Origin: Triops longicaudatus
Lineage: Eukaryota; Arthropoda; Branchiopoda; Notostraca; Triopsidae
Assembly: GCA_022885665.1 (NCBI GenBank)
Contig: JAGQDJ010000049.1
Location: 558,502-622,501 of the forward strand
Length of the DNA stretch: 64,000 nt
Direction of reading: 5' to 3'
Shown here: in pieces, positions 25,548 through 36,674 of the stretch
Numbering within the stretch: position 1 is the first letter of the stretch
Layout of the letters: each line of letters opens with the position of its first letter
The notes under the pieces: model-generated
The model's input: the letters and a program-made list of their open reading frames with translations, nothing else
Told to the model about the DNA's origin: nothing
Database searches by the model: none
Position numbers and translations under genes: made by a program

Positions 25548-28500
25548 TTACTCTGCTCCAGGCTCCATCCGAACTCCCAAGCCATGATTCGTTAGGCAGT
25601 CAAATTCCGGTCTACTTCGCACAGCCATGACTGCATCATCAAGTTCTATCGATTCTGGAATCCTTTAACAGGCAAATAAAAAACGAATTCAAATGTATTC
25701 CATTGCCTCCGACAAAGCGATGTATTGATACAGAAGGCAAAATGCAGAGCATAGTACTGTACCTGCCAGCCGTTCTTTGAAATACGTGACTAAGTGATCG
25801 TCTAACCAAATCTTCAGCCGTATGTCTCCAAATCTAATACCGAAACAAAAGAAAAGTTCCTATTACAAAATAAGGCCAATTTACGATTTTTTTTTTTGTT
25901 TTCTTTCTTTTCGGTTTCATGCCAAAAGAGGAGATTAACAACGTCAATATAAACTGCTGCTTACGTGTTTGAGTACAAATTTGGCCGTATCGTGCCAAAC
26001 AGAAGTTTCGATTTCTTCAGGCCAGAAAATGATGCCTTGTTTTTTCATTTCTTGCGTAACAAACCGACCTAAATCGTCTTCTTTGGATTGCATAAAGATC
26101 TTGGGTTGCGTTTTGCCAAGATTCGACTTCTTCTGGGACTCAGCTACCGAAGAAGAACAAGGAGATGGTGCTTCATCAATACTCTCCACGTCAATTTCCA
26201 CTGAATCGGACCAATCGGACGACTTCTGACCTTCTATTGTTAACTGCTGCTCGACATCGGTGACTTCACTCAAAGATAAGGTCTCGAAGCTCGGTTTAGC
26301 ATCTGATTTTTCGGGATCGATGTCTGTTTCTAAGAAAAAAAGTGAAATGCACAAGAAATAAAAGAGAAAAAAAAATCTTAAATACTAAAAAACAATAAAA
26401 TACCAAATGTCTTTCATGAACTCTCCCTAGTGCGAATGCTTCCACGCGAATGAGACCACCATAGTAAAAGGTAGCCTACGACAGCTGTCTGTTGTATTTT
26501 CGACAGTAAGTGCTTCCGGAGAAGTCACAGCTTCAACGATGTTTTCAGAGAAATTACACAATTTTCACTACGATTGTAAACTTTTCTTCCTAAAATTTTA
26601 CGCAATTAAGTTATCCTAGCAAACGTCGGCGTAAAGTTACTGACTATCACAAACACATCTTTTGTACCACGATTTCTGTAAACCCCAAAATATGAATAGA
26701 AATTTTAATTAGCACGTAACAAAATTGTTCCGTTCTTTCTTCCACAAAATATGAATATAAATTTTAATTAGTACGTAACAAAACTTGTTCCGTTCTTTCT
26801 TTTCGACACGTCAAAAATACTGTCATAAAAAGCGCAATATACGTCGTTTCATTGCTTAATTGAAGGTTTGACAAATTGTTGACCAATAGCGAGTCTTGTG
26901 AAAGGAACTTAAAACTATGATGCTCATCTAAAATCAGGCCATTAAAAACACACAGTACTACTTTTGGTGACGCAAAGCGACTAACACAATTTTAAATTTT
27001 TTTCTCTAAGCAAGTATGAGTATCAGGATAAGAGAAGCGTTGACAATTTAACTTTCGTCTCACACTTCGCGAAATACATTTGAGAAATTACCGACTAAAA
27101 ACACTGCAACTTCCACGTTAACCGCAATACGCACACCTCTTACGGAACCATTTATATGTGCACAAGGCAGTAACCAGTGGGGTTTGCGCGTTCCCCCCCC
27201 CCTGAAACTTTTATTTTATAATGGTGAAAATAGAAGGATGTCCGAAAATCCCCTCAAATTGCATTCCCTCCACCCCAACTGAAATTCTGGCTACGGCCCT
27301 GTTTTTGCTATTGTTTTCAAAAGGATGTAGGAAAGAACCCCGAATAATGTCGTTTCGCACATTAAAACGTGCCAGAACTTGCAAGTGAGTGAAGGAGTCA
27401 GTTACCATACGTGGTCCTGCGAAATCCTTGCACGCCACGTGCAGAAACCTTTCTTGAATGTTAATGTGTTCGTATTGCAGTATTTTGTAGCTTTTCGTTT
27501 AATACTTTTCACGACGAAAAATACTAAGGCTCTAGTTAATGACGAGAAAAACGACATGTTCACTGTCTTTGGAACAGACAGCGCAACAAGAGACAAACAC
27601 GAAAAGGAGTACCGCCAGGGAGCACTACAAGAAAGTCGAGATGCTATCTCTACACTTCGCAGTACTCAAGCAAGGCACAGTATACCGTACCTGAATAGTA
27701 TAAGCTGTGTCTTCCTTAGACGGTTATTGTGAAGGAAAAGTTTATTCCAAAAAAAAAAAAAGCAATTTACTTTACGGGTACCTGGTATTTACGGAAATAT
27801 GCTGCTCTTTAATAGTAGTACAGCAATTTATAATACTGTACTATTCAATACTATATAAAGTGAAATCATTGCATTTCGGATAGTAACACGACCCGCCTAA
27901 CTACGCGGTAATCGGAAATACCGTTTCACTCCCATTTACGACAATGGATACTAACGTCCGATTACGCCAACTCAATTAATGGCATTACTCGCATAGGGAC
28001 ACGTTTGTTTCATTGCCCACTGGATATTTTACAACGTTATTTAGATCCGGTTAGGAATAATCAACTGACATGCGTAAAAATAATACCTAAACGAAGAGGC
28101 AAATAAAGTCATGGAAAAGCATAAACCTTCCACCCTTCACCTGTCCCAGTTCTCGAATTCCTGTTCTATATCCAATCATCCTAGTAGCAGACACGTCTTT
28201 AAATGTATTTTAAGCGTCTTAAAAACTTCGAACGACGTCTATACATCTAATAGACGTCTTTTTTTACGTATTTGTGTAACTTGAGCAGTTTTGCAATAGT
28301 AAGTGTTTGAAAGATGTCAAAAAGACGTGTCCACCCTTTCTTTTGCCTTGACAGTTTCATATCACCTCGGAGAATCATCACGGATAAACCCAATGTCCAC
28401 TTAAAGACAAGCTGGTTGGTCGGTCCCTGGCTTAAAAAGGGGTCGTTGGGAACGTAAAATGAATAAGTATGTAGTGAGGGTACACGTGTACCGGGTAATG

Positions 28501-31500
28501 TAGCAAAAAGTAGCTAATGGCTCTCAATTCAAAAAGTCCATAAAGAGGTCCGAGACACAACAGTCCCGTACGGATACAAGAAAGGAAAAAAATTGCCGCA
28601 ACTTACTTTCTAATTTAGGCTTCCAGGTACAGAAAGGTGAGTAACCGTGTCGGCGCGCGAACATCATGATCTCTTTCGTGCTCCATACGTCTTTCAACCC
28701 AGTTTTCAATAAAGCTTCCCTTACCAACCGGGCTCTTGTCATCTATATATTAAGACATAATCAATTTGAAATGACCTGCTTGTAAGTATTGCAGATATAG
28801 ACATTCAAATCACCTCTGAAGCTCGCTGCTTGCCAATGGTCCAAGACACGAAGGCCTCAAGACTGGGCGCCGTAAACGGACGAATTTGACGGTAAAGATA
28901 ATCTTGGGCTTCACTGGTCACCAATGGAATTTTGGCCAGCAAGAATCGAACGGCACATGCAACGCTTGTAAAACCGCTGTCAGATGCTTGATCCAGAACA
29001 TACCTAAAATGCAAAAATAATGAAAGAAATGAAATATAATTGGAAACAATGTGCTCGACGTAATGTACATTAGCTGATAGGATGAAAATCCGAAAAAATA
29101 CTAACACTAGTTAATTTCTTGGGTGAAGTGACTACTTTAAATAAGTGCATCAAATAGAACGAAAATAAGCTTACGGATTACGTCTTCACATAGCCAATCT
29201 TTTATTAAGCCAGTTTAATTCATAAGATGTAATAGCTTACTGTAGTTTGGCTTTATGTTCTTTGTACTTGGCATCTTGTCCCATTGCCTGGGTTAGGGCC
29301 TCTTCTACCACGGATTTTTTACTTGCTCCAGCCATTAATCCATTAGTTGCGAGCAACGAAACTTGATTGGAAACGGGAACTACATTACGCATTCCTACAG
29401 AACCGGCTGGCTGATTCTGAAGAGTTGATGGTAAGCGCACGGAAACGTATTTAACCTGTGGCCCCGACCCGTTCCCACCATTTTCATTAGCGCTAGGCGC
29501 GCTTGGAACACAGTTAGCTAACTTGATTCCTGCAGTAAAGCCAGGATTCCTGGCGGGTACTGTAAGCAGTGCTTTTGGTCTGAGTAAACTCTGCTGCTGG
29601 GGAGCCTGAGAGGCTGCCACAGAAGGTGAACGGACAACGGGACGCAGAGTATATGCAGGAGGTTTGGCTAAGCGTATTATTTGCGGCGTGGCAGCAGTTG
29701 ACGGTGAAGCAGCCCGGATTTGAACGCTCGATCCGTTAAGGACTTTAGCACCTGACAAAATCTTCTGCAATGCGGCAAGGGGTAACTGGACCACTTTGCC
29801 GTCCTTGTTGAGACAGGTGATTGTATTCAGATTAATTTGGTTTGCTGCCGCAACGGAAGTTGGAGTTTTCGCATTCTTGAGGGTTAAAGTTGTCGCATTT
29901 GATGTCGGTGTTGCACCGTTTGTCGGAGGAAGACATTTTGCTAATTCTTCTTCTGGCTCTTGTTTAATTTGTGCGGAGGTTGGCAAAGAACAAGGCTTCG
30001 ACTGTTTGGAACCTTCACCCGATTCCAGCCCGGGTTCCTTTTTTATGTTAACTATAGCAGGAGCTGGCGAAGAACGTAACGCGTCCAAGTTTTTCGCCTC
30101 TAACAAGGAAGGATCTTCCACGATTGTGCGATTTTCGTCCAACGAAAGGTCAGCAGTCTCAGATTCGACTTCTACCTTATTTGACACTGATTCACCAACG
30201 GCTGCACTGTCTACAGAATCTAGTTCTGTTGGTTTTTCGTGAATCCAAGCGTCGACGATTGTTTCAGCGCCCAACATTTGAAGCCCTGAACAGGACCGGT
30301 CCAGTTTAAGGTGATGGACGATGTCTACAGGTTTATCTAGGGGGTTGTGGAAGTGCAGCTGAGCTCGTAGGGGAAACTCGCCCCAACCTCTTCTTGTCAG
30401 ATGAAAAGGCGGAGCTTTGACTTCTACGACGTCATTCGGAATGTAACTTGGATGTAGGAAGAAACGGACGTTTTTTACAACATCGCTGATGTCAGGCTGG
30501 GATTGAGAACCTCTGACGTATATCATCCATTTATGACTAGCATTATCTGTTCGTTCTTCAAGGGGTATCCATTTTGAGACGTTTCCCACCACAATTCTAA
30601 ATGAATTACAAATTATTCATTTATTTATATTTCTAAATTGATTGTTTTGTACCTTCGTTTCGTTTTATAGCGGGAACCCCTGACAGAAGTAGGAAGCTCA
30701 GGTTGGATCGGGGGTTTGTACTGGGCCCTGTCGTTGGATTCTAAGACTGCCGGCATTTCCACCTTCTCTGAGGTAGGTAACGCAATACTGTGTGTGGCTT
30801 TTGATTCTTCGGTTTCCCAGGCTCTAGGTTTCTTTCCCAGATGCGATTTGACAGCTGGGTGAATGAACGGTGTCGTACTCGGTGTAACGTGCTTTAATAA
30901 GACACGATTTTCAAAACTTTGATTACATTTCAAATTATTGATTTACTAAGAAGTACAACTACTCTGAGGAAAAAGTTAACTTCTTTTTTTTCAGCTAAGA
31001 AATTACAAGCTGTTTCCACATGTAAGTTTCGTGAGCAGTTTTACTTAAAACTGATTCAAAGAGTACTTCGAGACTAATAGCTTATGATACTTAAAATAAA
31101 AAATTATACTTTTTTACCAATTGTTTTCCTGAATAGTATACAGCAGCGGCAGCATATCGAACAAAATGTAACTGGGATTTGACAACCGTAATTCGGTGCT
31201 GAATTTCATCGATTTCATCATTTCGTCTCTTGATTTCGTCGTCGAATTGTTTTTCCAAAATACTCCGCACTTTTGCTTGAGCATCCACTAGAGCTGAATG
31301 ATCAATGGCATTATAACATTAAAATTATCTCGTTTTCAAAAGTAACACATTATTAGCAAATGCACAAACCATTTTCTTCTAGTTGCTTCAAACGCTTGGC
31401 ATTGGGTGCTACAACGGCGTCTTCGTAATCTGGATCAGGTTCCAATGATCTTTTTGTAGGACTTAAGGTAATATAACCATTGGCTTCGCTCCCATTTTTC

Positions 31501-31514
31501 TCCTTATGATCCAT
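25548..31514 (-). CDS. YEATS2: YEATS2, histone acyl-lysine reader of the ATAC complex
   Basis: Nine exons (31514-31370, 31287-31118, 30891-30653, 30596-29241, 29003-28814, 28742-28607, 26329-25965, 25833-25763, 25662-25548) give 928 residues (human about 1422). In animals YEATS2 is a scaffold of the ATAC acetyltransferase complex and binds crotonylated or acetylated histone H3K27. The N-terminal coiled coil (KRRNDEIDEIQHRITVVKSQ) is followed by HPAVKSHLG, then the YEATS domain at the start of the large exon: RIVVGNVSKWIP, FFLHPSYIPNDVVEV and the reader loop HLTRRGWGEFP. A low-complexity Ala/Ser/Pro region follows, then a conserved block (SGFTSVACAVRFLLAKIPLV), and a C-terminal histone-fold-like part (WRHTAEDLVRRSLSHVF; RPEFDCLTN). 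The 2.3 kb intron 26330-28606 carries several repeats. The third exon boundary (30891) is the least sure. ATG 31514 lies 10 bases after a possible acceptor, suggesting an intron in the 5' UTR. Confidence 0.93.
26683..26801. repeat. Tandem duplication of a 59-60 bp unit
   Basis: Copy one (26683-26741) and copy two (26742-26801) share AAATATGAATA, AATTTTAATTAG and TTGTTCCGTTCTTTCTT with only a few changes. It lies in the long YEATS2 intron. This is a simple local duplication with no coding content. Confidence 0.85.
27188..27302 (+). repeat. Dispersed repeat, copy 1 (family also at 49.6 kb)
   Basis: A C-run, an A/T-rich part, and the ending CCCCAACT...AAATTCTGGCTACGGCCCTG match, in the same order and orientation, a segment at 49600-49722. 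It lies in the YEATS2 intron. The shared ordered blocks point to one dispersed repeat family; the class is not determined. Confidence 0.5.
27880..28005 (+). repeat. Dispersed repeat, copy 1 (inverted copy at 52.4 kb)
   Basis: The core TTTCACTCCC...CAATGGA.ACTA.C..C.GATTACGCCAACTC here is matched by the reverse complement of 52370-52480. It lies in the YEATS2 intron. No terminal repeats or open frame were found. Confidence 0.6.
28190..28331. repeat. Small nested-hairpin element
   Basis: The ends are perfect 11-base inverted repeats: GACACGTCTTT at 28190-28200 and AAAGACGTGTC at 28321-28331. An inner hairpin pairs GACGTCTAT (28234-28242) with ATAGACGTC (28250-28258). This 142 bp palindromic unit in the YEATS2 intron looks like a miniature element; no target duplication was seen. 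Confidence 0.5.
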
Positions 31515-32486
31515 AATACACCTAAACGCAAGAAAAATATTCGTACAAACACAGCGCCTTGGGTCGCTTACAAGGATTCTTTCCACTTTTGTAAAGATTG
31601 TGAAAAATAACCTTGTTGTCTACACAAATTAAAAAAAAGAACTATGATACTGCCCAAACAGAGATGCACATTCACTCACTAACCTTTAGCCAAACATGAA
31701 ATGTAACAAATCGCACGTGTTTTACTAGCAATTTTGCGAAGAGCAAAATTGGGCGGGATCATCACACACGAGACAACTATGCCATCTAGCAAAGATTTAT
31801 ATGTTCTGCTGGTACAAACTTCCCATCTATCGCGAATGAAAAGTACATTTTTAAAAAGACACATATCTTTCACACACTTCTTTAAGTGTGTGGGATTGGT
31901 TTTATTGTGCAGAACTGATGCCATTCAATGTCTCCAAAAAAATCGTATATAAACAATCTCCTTTACATTCACGTCTCTTTTATACGGCTCCGAGTCCCTC
32001 TATGTGCATTAAGAGTCATTTGCATTAGAAGTTCCTCAACATACACATAAGGTAGGGATCTCCTGTCACTTGACAACACATAGCTCTTCGCCAACTAAGA
32101 ATTGGATAAAAGGATTACTTTTTTTTTAATTTTAACGGACACCTCGTCATAAAGATTCTGTTCGAACAACGAAATCCCTCCGTGCTTGTCGATAGGCCGT
32201 GAACATGGTTTGATACCACGATGATTTTACAATACAGTCCTTGACAAGAGAACGATACTTTTAGCCCAGCGTTAACTTTCGTTTTATTACATAAATTAAT
32301 ACACAACAACACTAACCTAGATTGCTTGGTAATCAAGGATTGCGTAAAAAATAACACATTTCATGATTAGGAAAGCGCGAAAAAGGATCATGTCAAGAAG
32401 CTAAATAAATTCTACTCGAGGCGGTGGTAGATTGGCTAAAGCAGTTCCTCGCAGTCCTTGGAATGCCTGTTCACCGCTTGGCTCAC
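31515..32486. other. Intergenic stretch between YEATS2 and PASK
   Basis: Both neighbours read on the minus strand, so this holds the PASK 3' UTR and the YEATS2 promoter and 5' UTR. A minus-strand AATAAA at 32283-32288 is a candidate PASK polyadenylation signal. Nothing else was recognised. Confidence 0.5.
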
Positions 32487-35400
32487 TCACACTTCTCCTT
32501 CGTCATCGAAATCTGGGCTGGTCAAAAACGAATCTCCTGCAACTATAAAACGCCTTCTGTACAAAACTGGTCCACAAAGCAATACAATACCTGACAGTGA
32601 TTCTTCTTCTGTTGAATCTCTTTCTTTCCTACACGGAGTAGAGGTAACGGGAAGGAGGCATGAGTTTACTACTAGAGGATTGGCATCAGTGGATGCAGCT
32701 GCTGCAGGGACTTTGAAAAGGTCAGCTGCGGCTTTACTACGTTTTGGAGTTTGATAGAAAACCGAAATATCTCGAGATGGGGGTTCTATGATAATGGGAA
32801 CAGTCAACATAATTCAGTCAGTAAGCCAAATAATTTTCTGAACTGAATTACTTTGTCGCATCATTTCATAGAAATCGTATCCGCTGCAGTCAACTGCTTG
32901 ATTCAGCCAGCTATGGGCTTTGAGTTCAGGAACTGTGATTCGTTCTCCGGGCTCTCGGCGCAGCATTTTGTGCAACAAAGCCATAAGTTCTAAAGAAATA
33001 CAAATAAACTAATAGCTGGGTAGAAGTAAATTGAAAGTAATAGGCTTTGCCTACAATGGTTTCGAGCGAAAAAACAAAATTAAAAAAAAATACAAAATTA
33101 ATACACTAAAACCTAGTGGAAGAATAAGAGTTCGAACCTTCGGATTGCTCGTAGGGTGGCTGCAACACAGCCGCGATACTTTCGTCGACATTTCCAAACG
33201 GTAGCTCTTCGTACATTAGAACGTACAAAGTAACTCCCAACGCCCATACCTCCGCTTCTGGGCCAATATAGCCACGTCCTCGCAGTGCTTCAGGACAACC
33301 GAACTGCTCCGTTCCAAAAAATGTAGTAAACTTTCTACCTGGTTCAAAATACGCAGCTGCACCGAAGTCAATAAGCTTGATATGGAACTCGTGATTAATA
33401 ATCACGTTTTCATCTTTAATATCACGGTGTACAATGTTTATTGAGTGAAGATAGTCAATAGCGGAGACCAACTACACGAAACAATAAACAAATAACAAGG
33501 ATTATTCATTAATCTTAAGCGAAACGATCCATATTAAGCTTCATCGAAAGTATTTTTACTTGTCTAAAAATGTACGAAGCCAAGGGCTCATTCAAAGCGG
33601 GCTTTCTTTCTACGAATTCAAAAAGATCGTAGCCCGACCCATGTTTTTCCATCGCAATTTGATAATAATCTTCATTTTCGAAAACGTCCAACAAAGCAAC
33701 CTGTATCAAATAAAATGAATGTCAATGTGTAAAAGTAAAATTATTTGGATGATTATCTGACTGTATGTTTTTTTCTGTTCTAGACGAAGTTTATGGAAAC
33801 TTTCTAGTAATTCGTTAAGACAGTTTGAAATACTATTAATGACTTATAAAAATATATTTAGTATTTTTGCTTGTAATAGAGAAATTTCCGAAGCCAAAAA
33901 GTGAATAGAATTAGCTAAGCAATAAGTTTATCGAATTACTATATGCGGGTGTTTGAGTGTCATTAATAGATGAATTTCAAGGGGTAGCTGCTCGTTCATG
34001 AAATGTTTGCTTTTGACAAATGCCGTGTGCGATATACGGCACTTCCTTAAAAACTTCGTGACAACCTAGAACAATTTTTTCCATTATTACTAAAAGTTGA
34101 TTTATTTACTAAAAGATGTGGTTACTAATAAACGATCAGTTTTGCGGAAGGCAAGTTTGACGCAGCCAAAACCACCTCTCCCAATATCTCGAACGAGTTC
34201 GTAACAAGTTCCATATTCGCCTTGTGTCATGGCTACGTCATCGTCGGCAGTGACGCTACAATTACAGGAATGTATTAAGTGCAAAGGAACTGACTCCTGA
34301 TGCGCTTTATGAGCCACCGCGTTTCCCAAAGACACTTCATTGAAGCCGGAAACGCTGGATTCCGAGGCAAAATACGGTTGGCTTTCATCCCAGTTCTGTA
34401 AATGCCGCAAGGAACACGAAATCCAGACACAATGACGGTTTCCATCATTCGTTTCGTAGCTTTTCCGCATTTCATAATTCACCGCTGAAAAAGGAGGCAG
34501 ACGAGAATTAACTGAGAATTAACGAGGCTTATTCAGTTTTATTAATTTAGTATTGTACGTAAGGTTTCCTGACTGCTTTGTGACACACAAAAACAAACAA
34601 TTTAAGGTAAAAAGCGAGTAGAAGTTGACACTTACGGACTGACGACCCGTCTCTGTGTAAGAACTCCGCTGCTGTCACGAATTTCTTATCAAAGGGGGAC
34701 ATGAAATCAGCAAGTTTCTGTGGTATGTCATGGATTAGAATAATGATGTGCATATTATTATAAACATACTTTTCCAAGGATGTCTTGTCGATCGTATCCA
34801 AACGCTAGGAGAAGAAAACAAGTGTTCACGTCCACTATATAACCCCCGTCATTTATAATGAAAAGACCACTAAAATGCGCGTAAACCTAATTAAGAATTC
34901 AATTACAGGATACGCCCTACCCTTTCCAATAGAAATTACAGTAATTATGGCAGTATGAGCAACCCACTCTAAAATGCTCTCGTTCTCTTCATCGTAAACC
35001 ATTTCGTCAGATGACTTGAATTGCAAAGACAGGGGAAAATGCTGACCATGATATGTAACACCAACCGTTTGTTGGATTGTCATTGCCTAGAATGACAAAT
35101 CGTAAGACGTTTGGAAAACTTATTCTTTTAAATGATAATCATGGAAATAAAAGTAGATCTGTACATCTTTGAAGGGTGGAATGGTAGCCTTGGGCAAAAG
35201 GCAAGTTAAGTGCCTGCCACTAAGATCATTGCAATCATAGTGAAATAAAGCGGCTGCAGCGTTGTTTCCAACGACAATGCGACCCTCGCAATCGACGTCA
35301 AGCTGCAGAATAAAAAGTGCGTTACTTAAAAAAACAACAACAAATAACTAACAGTAATAACCAAAAATTTTTCCGCACTTGCGCAATAATGCGTTCAACG

Positions 35401-36432
35401 GGCTCGAGTGCTGCAATGCATAAGTCTTCACAGTCAGGCTGATTAATACGTGATAACCATAAGGACATGGCCAAGTGTGTACCATTTTTCCGCAACACGG
35501 TGACCACTTTCCCAGAGTGGATAACCGAATCTTCATTTCCAAATAAAAGCGTTTCGGCAATAGCTGGTTGGCCCTTTTCCCCTGCAATCAAGTCGTCCAA
35601 ACTTAGTCGTTCGAAATCTTCAGCAGTGTATTGGAGTAACTCCAGAGCTATATCATTTGTCGTAAGAATCTAAGGATGATAGGGGGCAAAATGTATGCTT
35701 ATGCATTATTATCGTTTCCATTGTGCAACTTACTTTCATAGATCTCAGGTTAATAGTCAGGAGAGCTTTTCTCGGATGAATTAAATGACTTCGAAAGCTT
35801 TCAGAATCCAGATCCTCACGGATAAACCAAGAATCACTAGGAATGGATACATCCCCTGTCGTAATTATGGAACTATGACAGCTACTACTTGGTGGTTCGG
35901 CCACACTGGAGGCAAAACTTATACAGTGGAGGTCGTCAGCTAATAAATATGTAATTAATCAATCGATGAATAATTAATTTGAATCCGACTACTTTTTTGT
36001 AAGTCCAATGAAAAGTACGCAAAAATAAAAAATTATATGATTTAATAGTCAGAAAATTCCGAAAATTCCTAAAGCTCCAAACTATTTACCTTTCAGAACT
36101 CTGGGTAACTTCTGCCGTGAACTGTTGAAGTTATTATACTCGTGCTTGGATTTTTGATAACGAGGGAAACTCTGGTTTGCTTCAAAAGAAGTCTCCGACA
36201 TCAACTTAACACCCAAAGCTTTTGCTCTCAATAAACGAGCTCCTTTACTAGTCTCCAGATTTGGTGTGCCAAGATTCGCTTTCCTTCTGTAGGCTTCAGT
36301 GCATTCCCATGCCGAAGCCTAAGTTTTTCAATAACGAAGTTATTTATGTGAAAAAAATGTAAGATAATTTTTTAAAAACAAAGACTATCATACCTTAAAC
36401 GGACTACTATATACCTCAGCTTCGTCAGCCAT
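32487..36432 (-). CDS. PASK: PAS domain-containing serine/threonine kinase (PASK)
   Basis: Thirteen exons (36432-36394, 36318-36090, 35939-35734, 35669-35379, 35302-35165, 35086-34907, 34804-34636, 34484-34126, 34065-33940, 33700-33560, 33471-33138, 32989-32852, 32785-32487) encode 882 residues (human about 1323). PAS kinase is a nutrient-responsive kinase that controls glycogen and lipid metabolism; its PAS domains restrain the kinase. Two PAS regions are visible (about 159-255 and 256-361). The kinase has a glycine loop (GRGGFGCVK), the lysine strand VVTKFLRK, the family-specific MEKHGSGYDLFEF, catalytic HRDIKDEN (about 641) and LIDFGAAAYF (DFG about 661). The APE position reads CPE (FGTEQFGCPEALRG), where human has APE. 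The donor at 33138 is an odd GTTCGA. The end of the last exon is the least certain part. Start codons of PASK and SMNDC1 are 242 bp apart and divergent. Confidence 0.93.
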
Positions 36433-36674
36433 TTAAGAATTTTCCGGATTTATACAATCTTCCACTGACAAAAACGGCGAAACAGGCCGCCAAAACACAT
36501 TTGAACAATAACCCATGATGCTAAGCCGCGCCTCTAGGAGGTTCATAATTCAAACGGCTTGCTCTAGGAACAGATCTGCGATCTATAAGTAATATCTAGC
36601 TCGAAGTTCGGAAATTTTTAGTGTTTTTGGTAATCGGCGGTTTTGCGAGAAAGCGAGAAGAGCAGTCAAACAAA
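36433..36674. promoter_or_regulatory. Shared divergent promoter, PASK and SMNDC1
   Basis: The two ATGs are 242 bp apart in opposite orientations and no TATA box is seen, so a TATA-less bidirectional promoter is likely. Confidence 0.55.

Noticed and set aside
29796..30242. Plus-strand open frame of 148 codons
   Set aside because: Antisense to the large YEATS2 exon; its length follows from the compositional bias of that low-complexity region.
32764..32770. Possible donor GTATTG in the PASK last exon near 32590 giving a spliced tail
   Set aside because: The only nearby acceptor would leave an intron of about 23 bases, too short to splice, so the frame was kept open to the stop at 32487.
33120..33150. 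GTTCGAAC, a tRNA B-box-like motif on the plus strand
   Set aside because: It is the donor region of a PASK exon; no A box or cloverleaf can be drawn around it.
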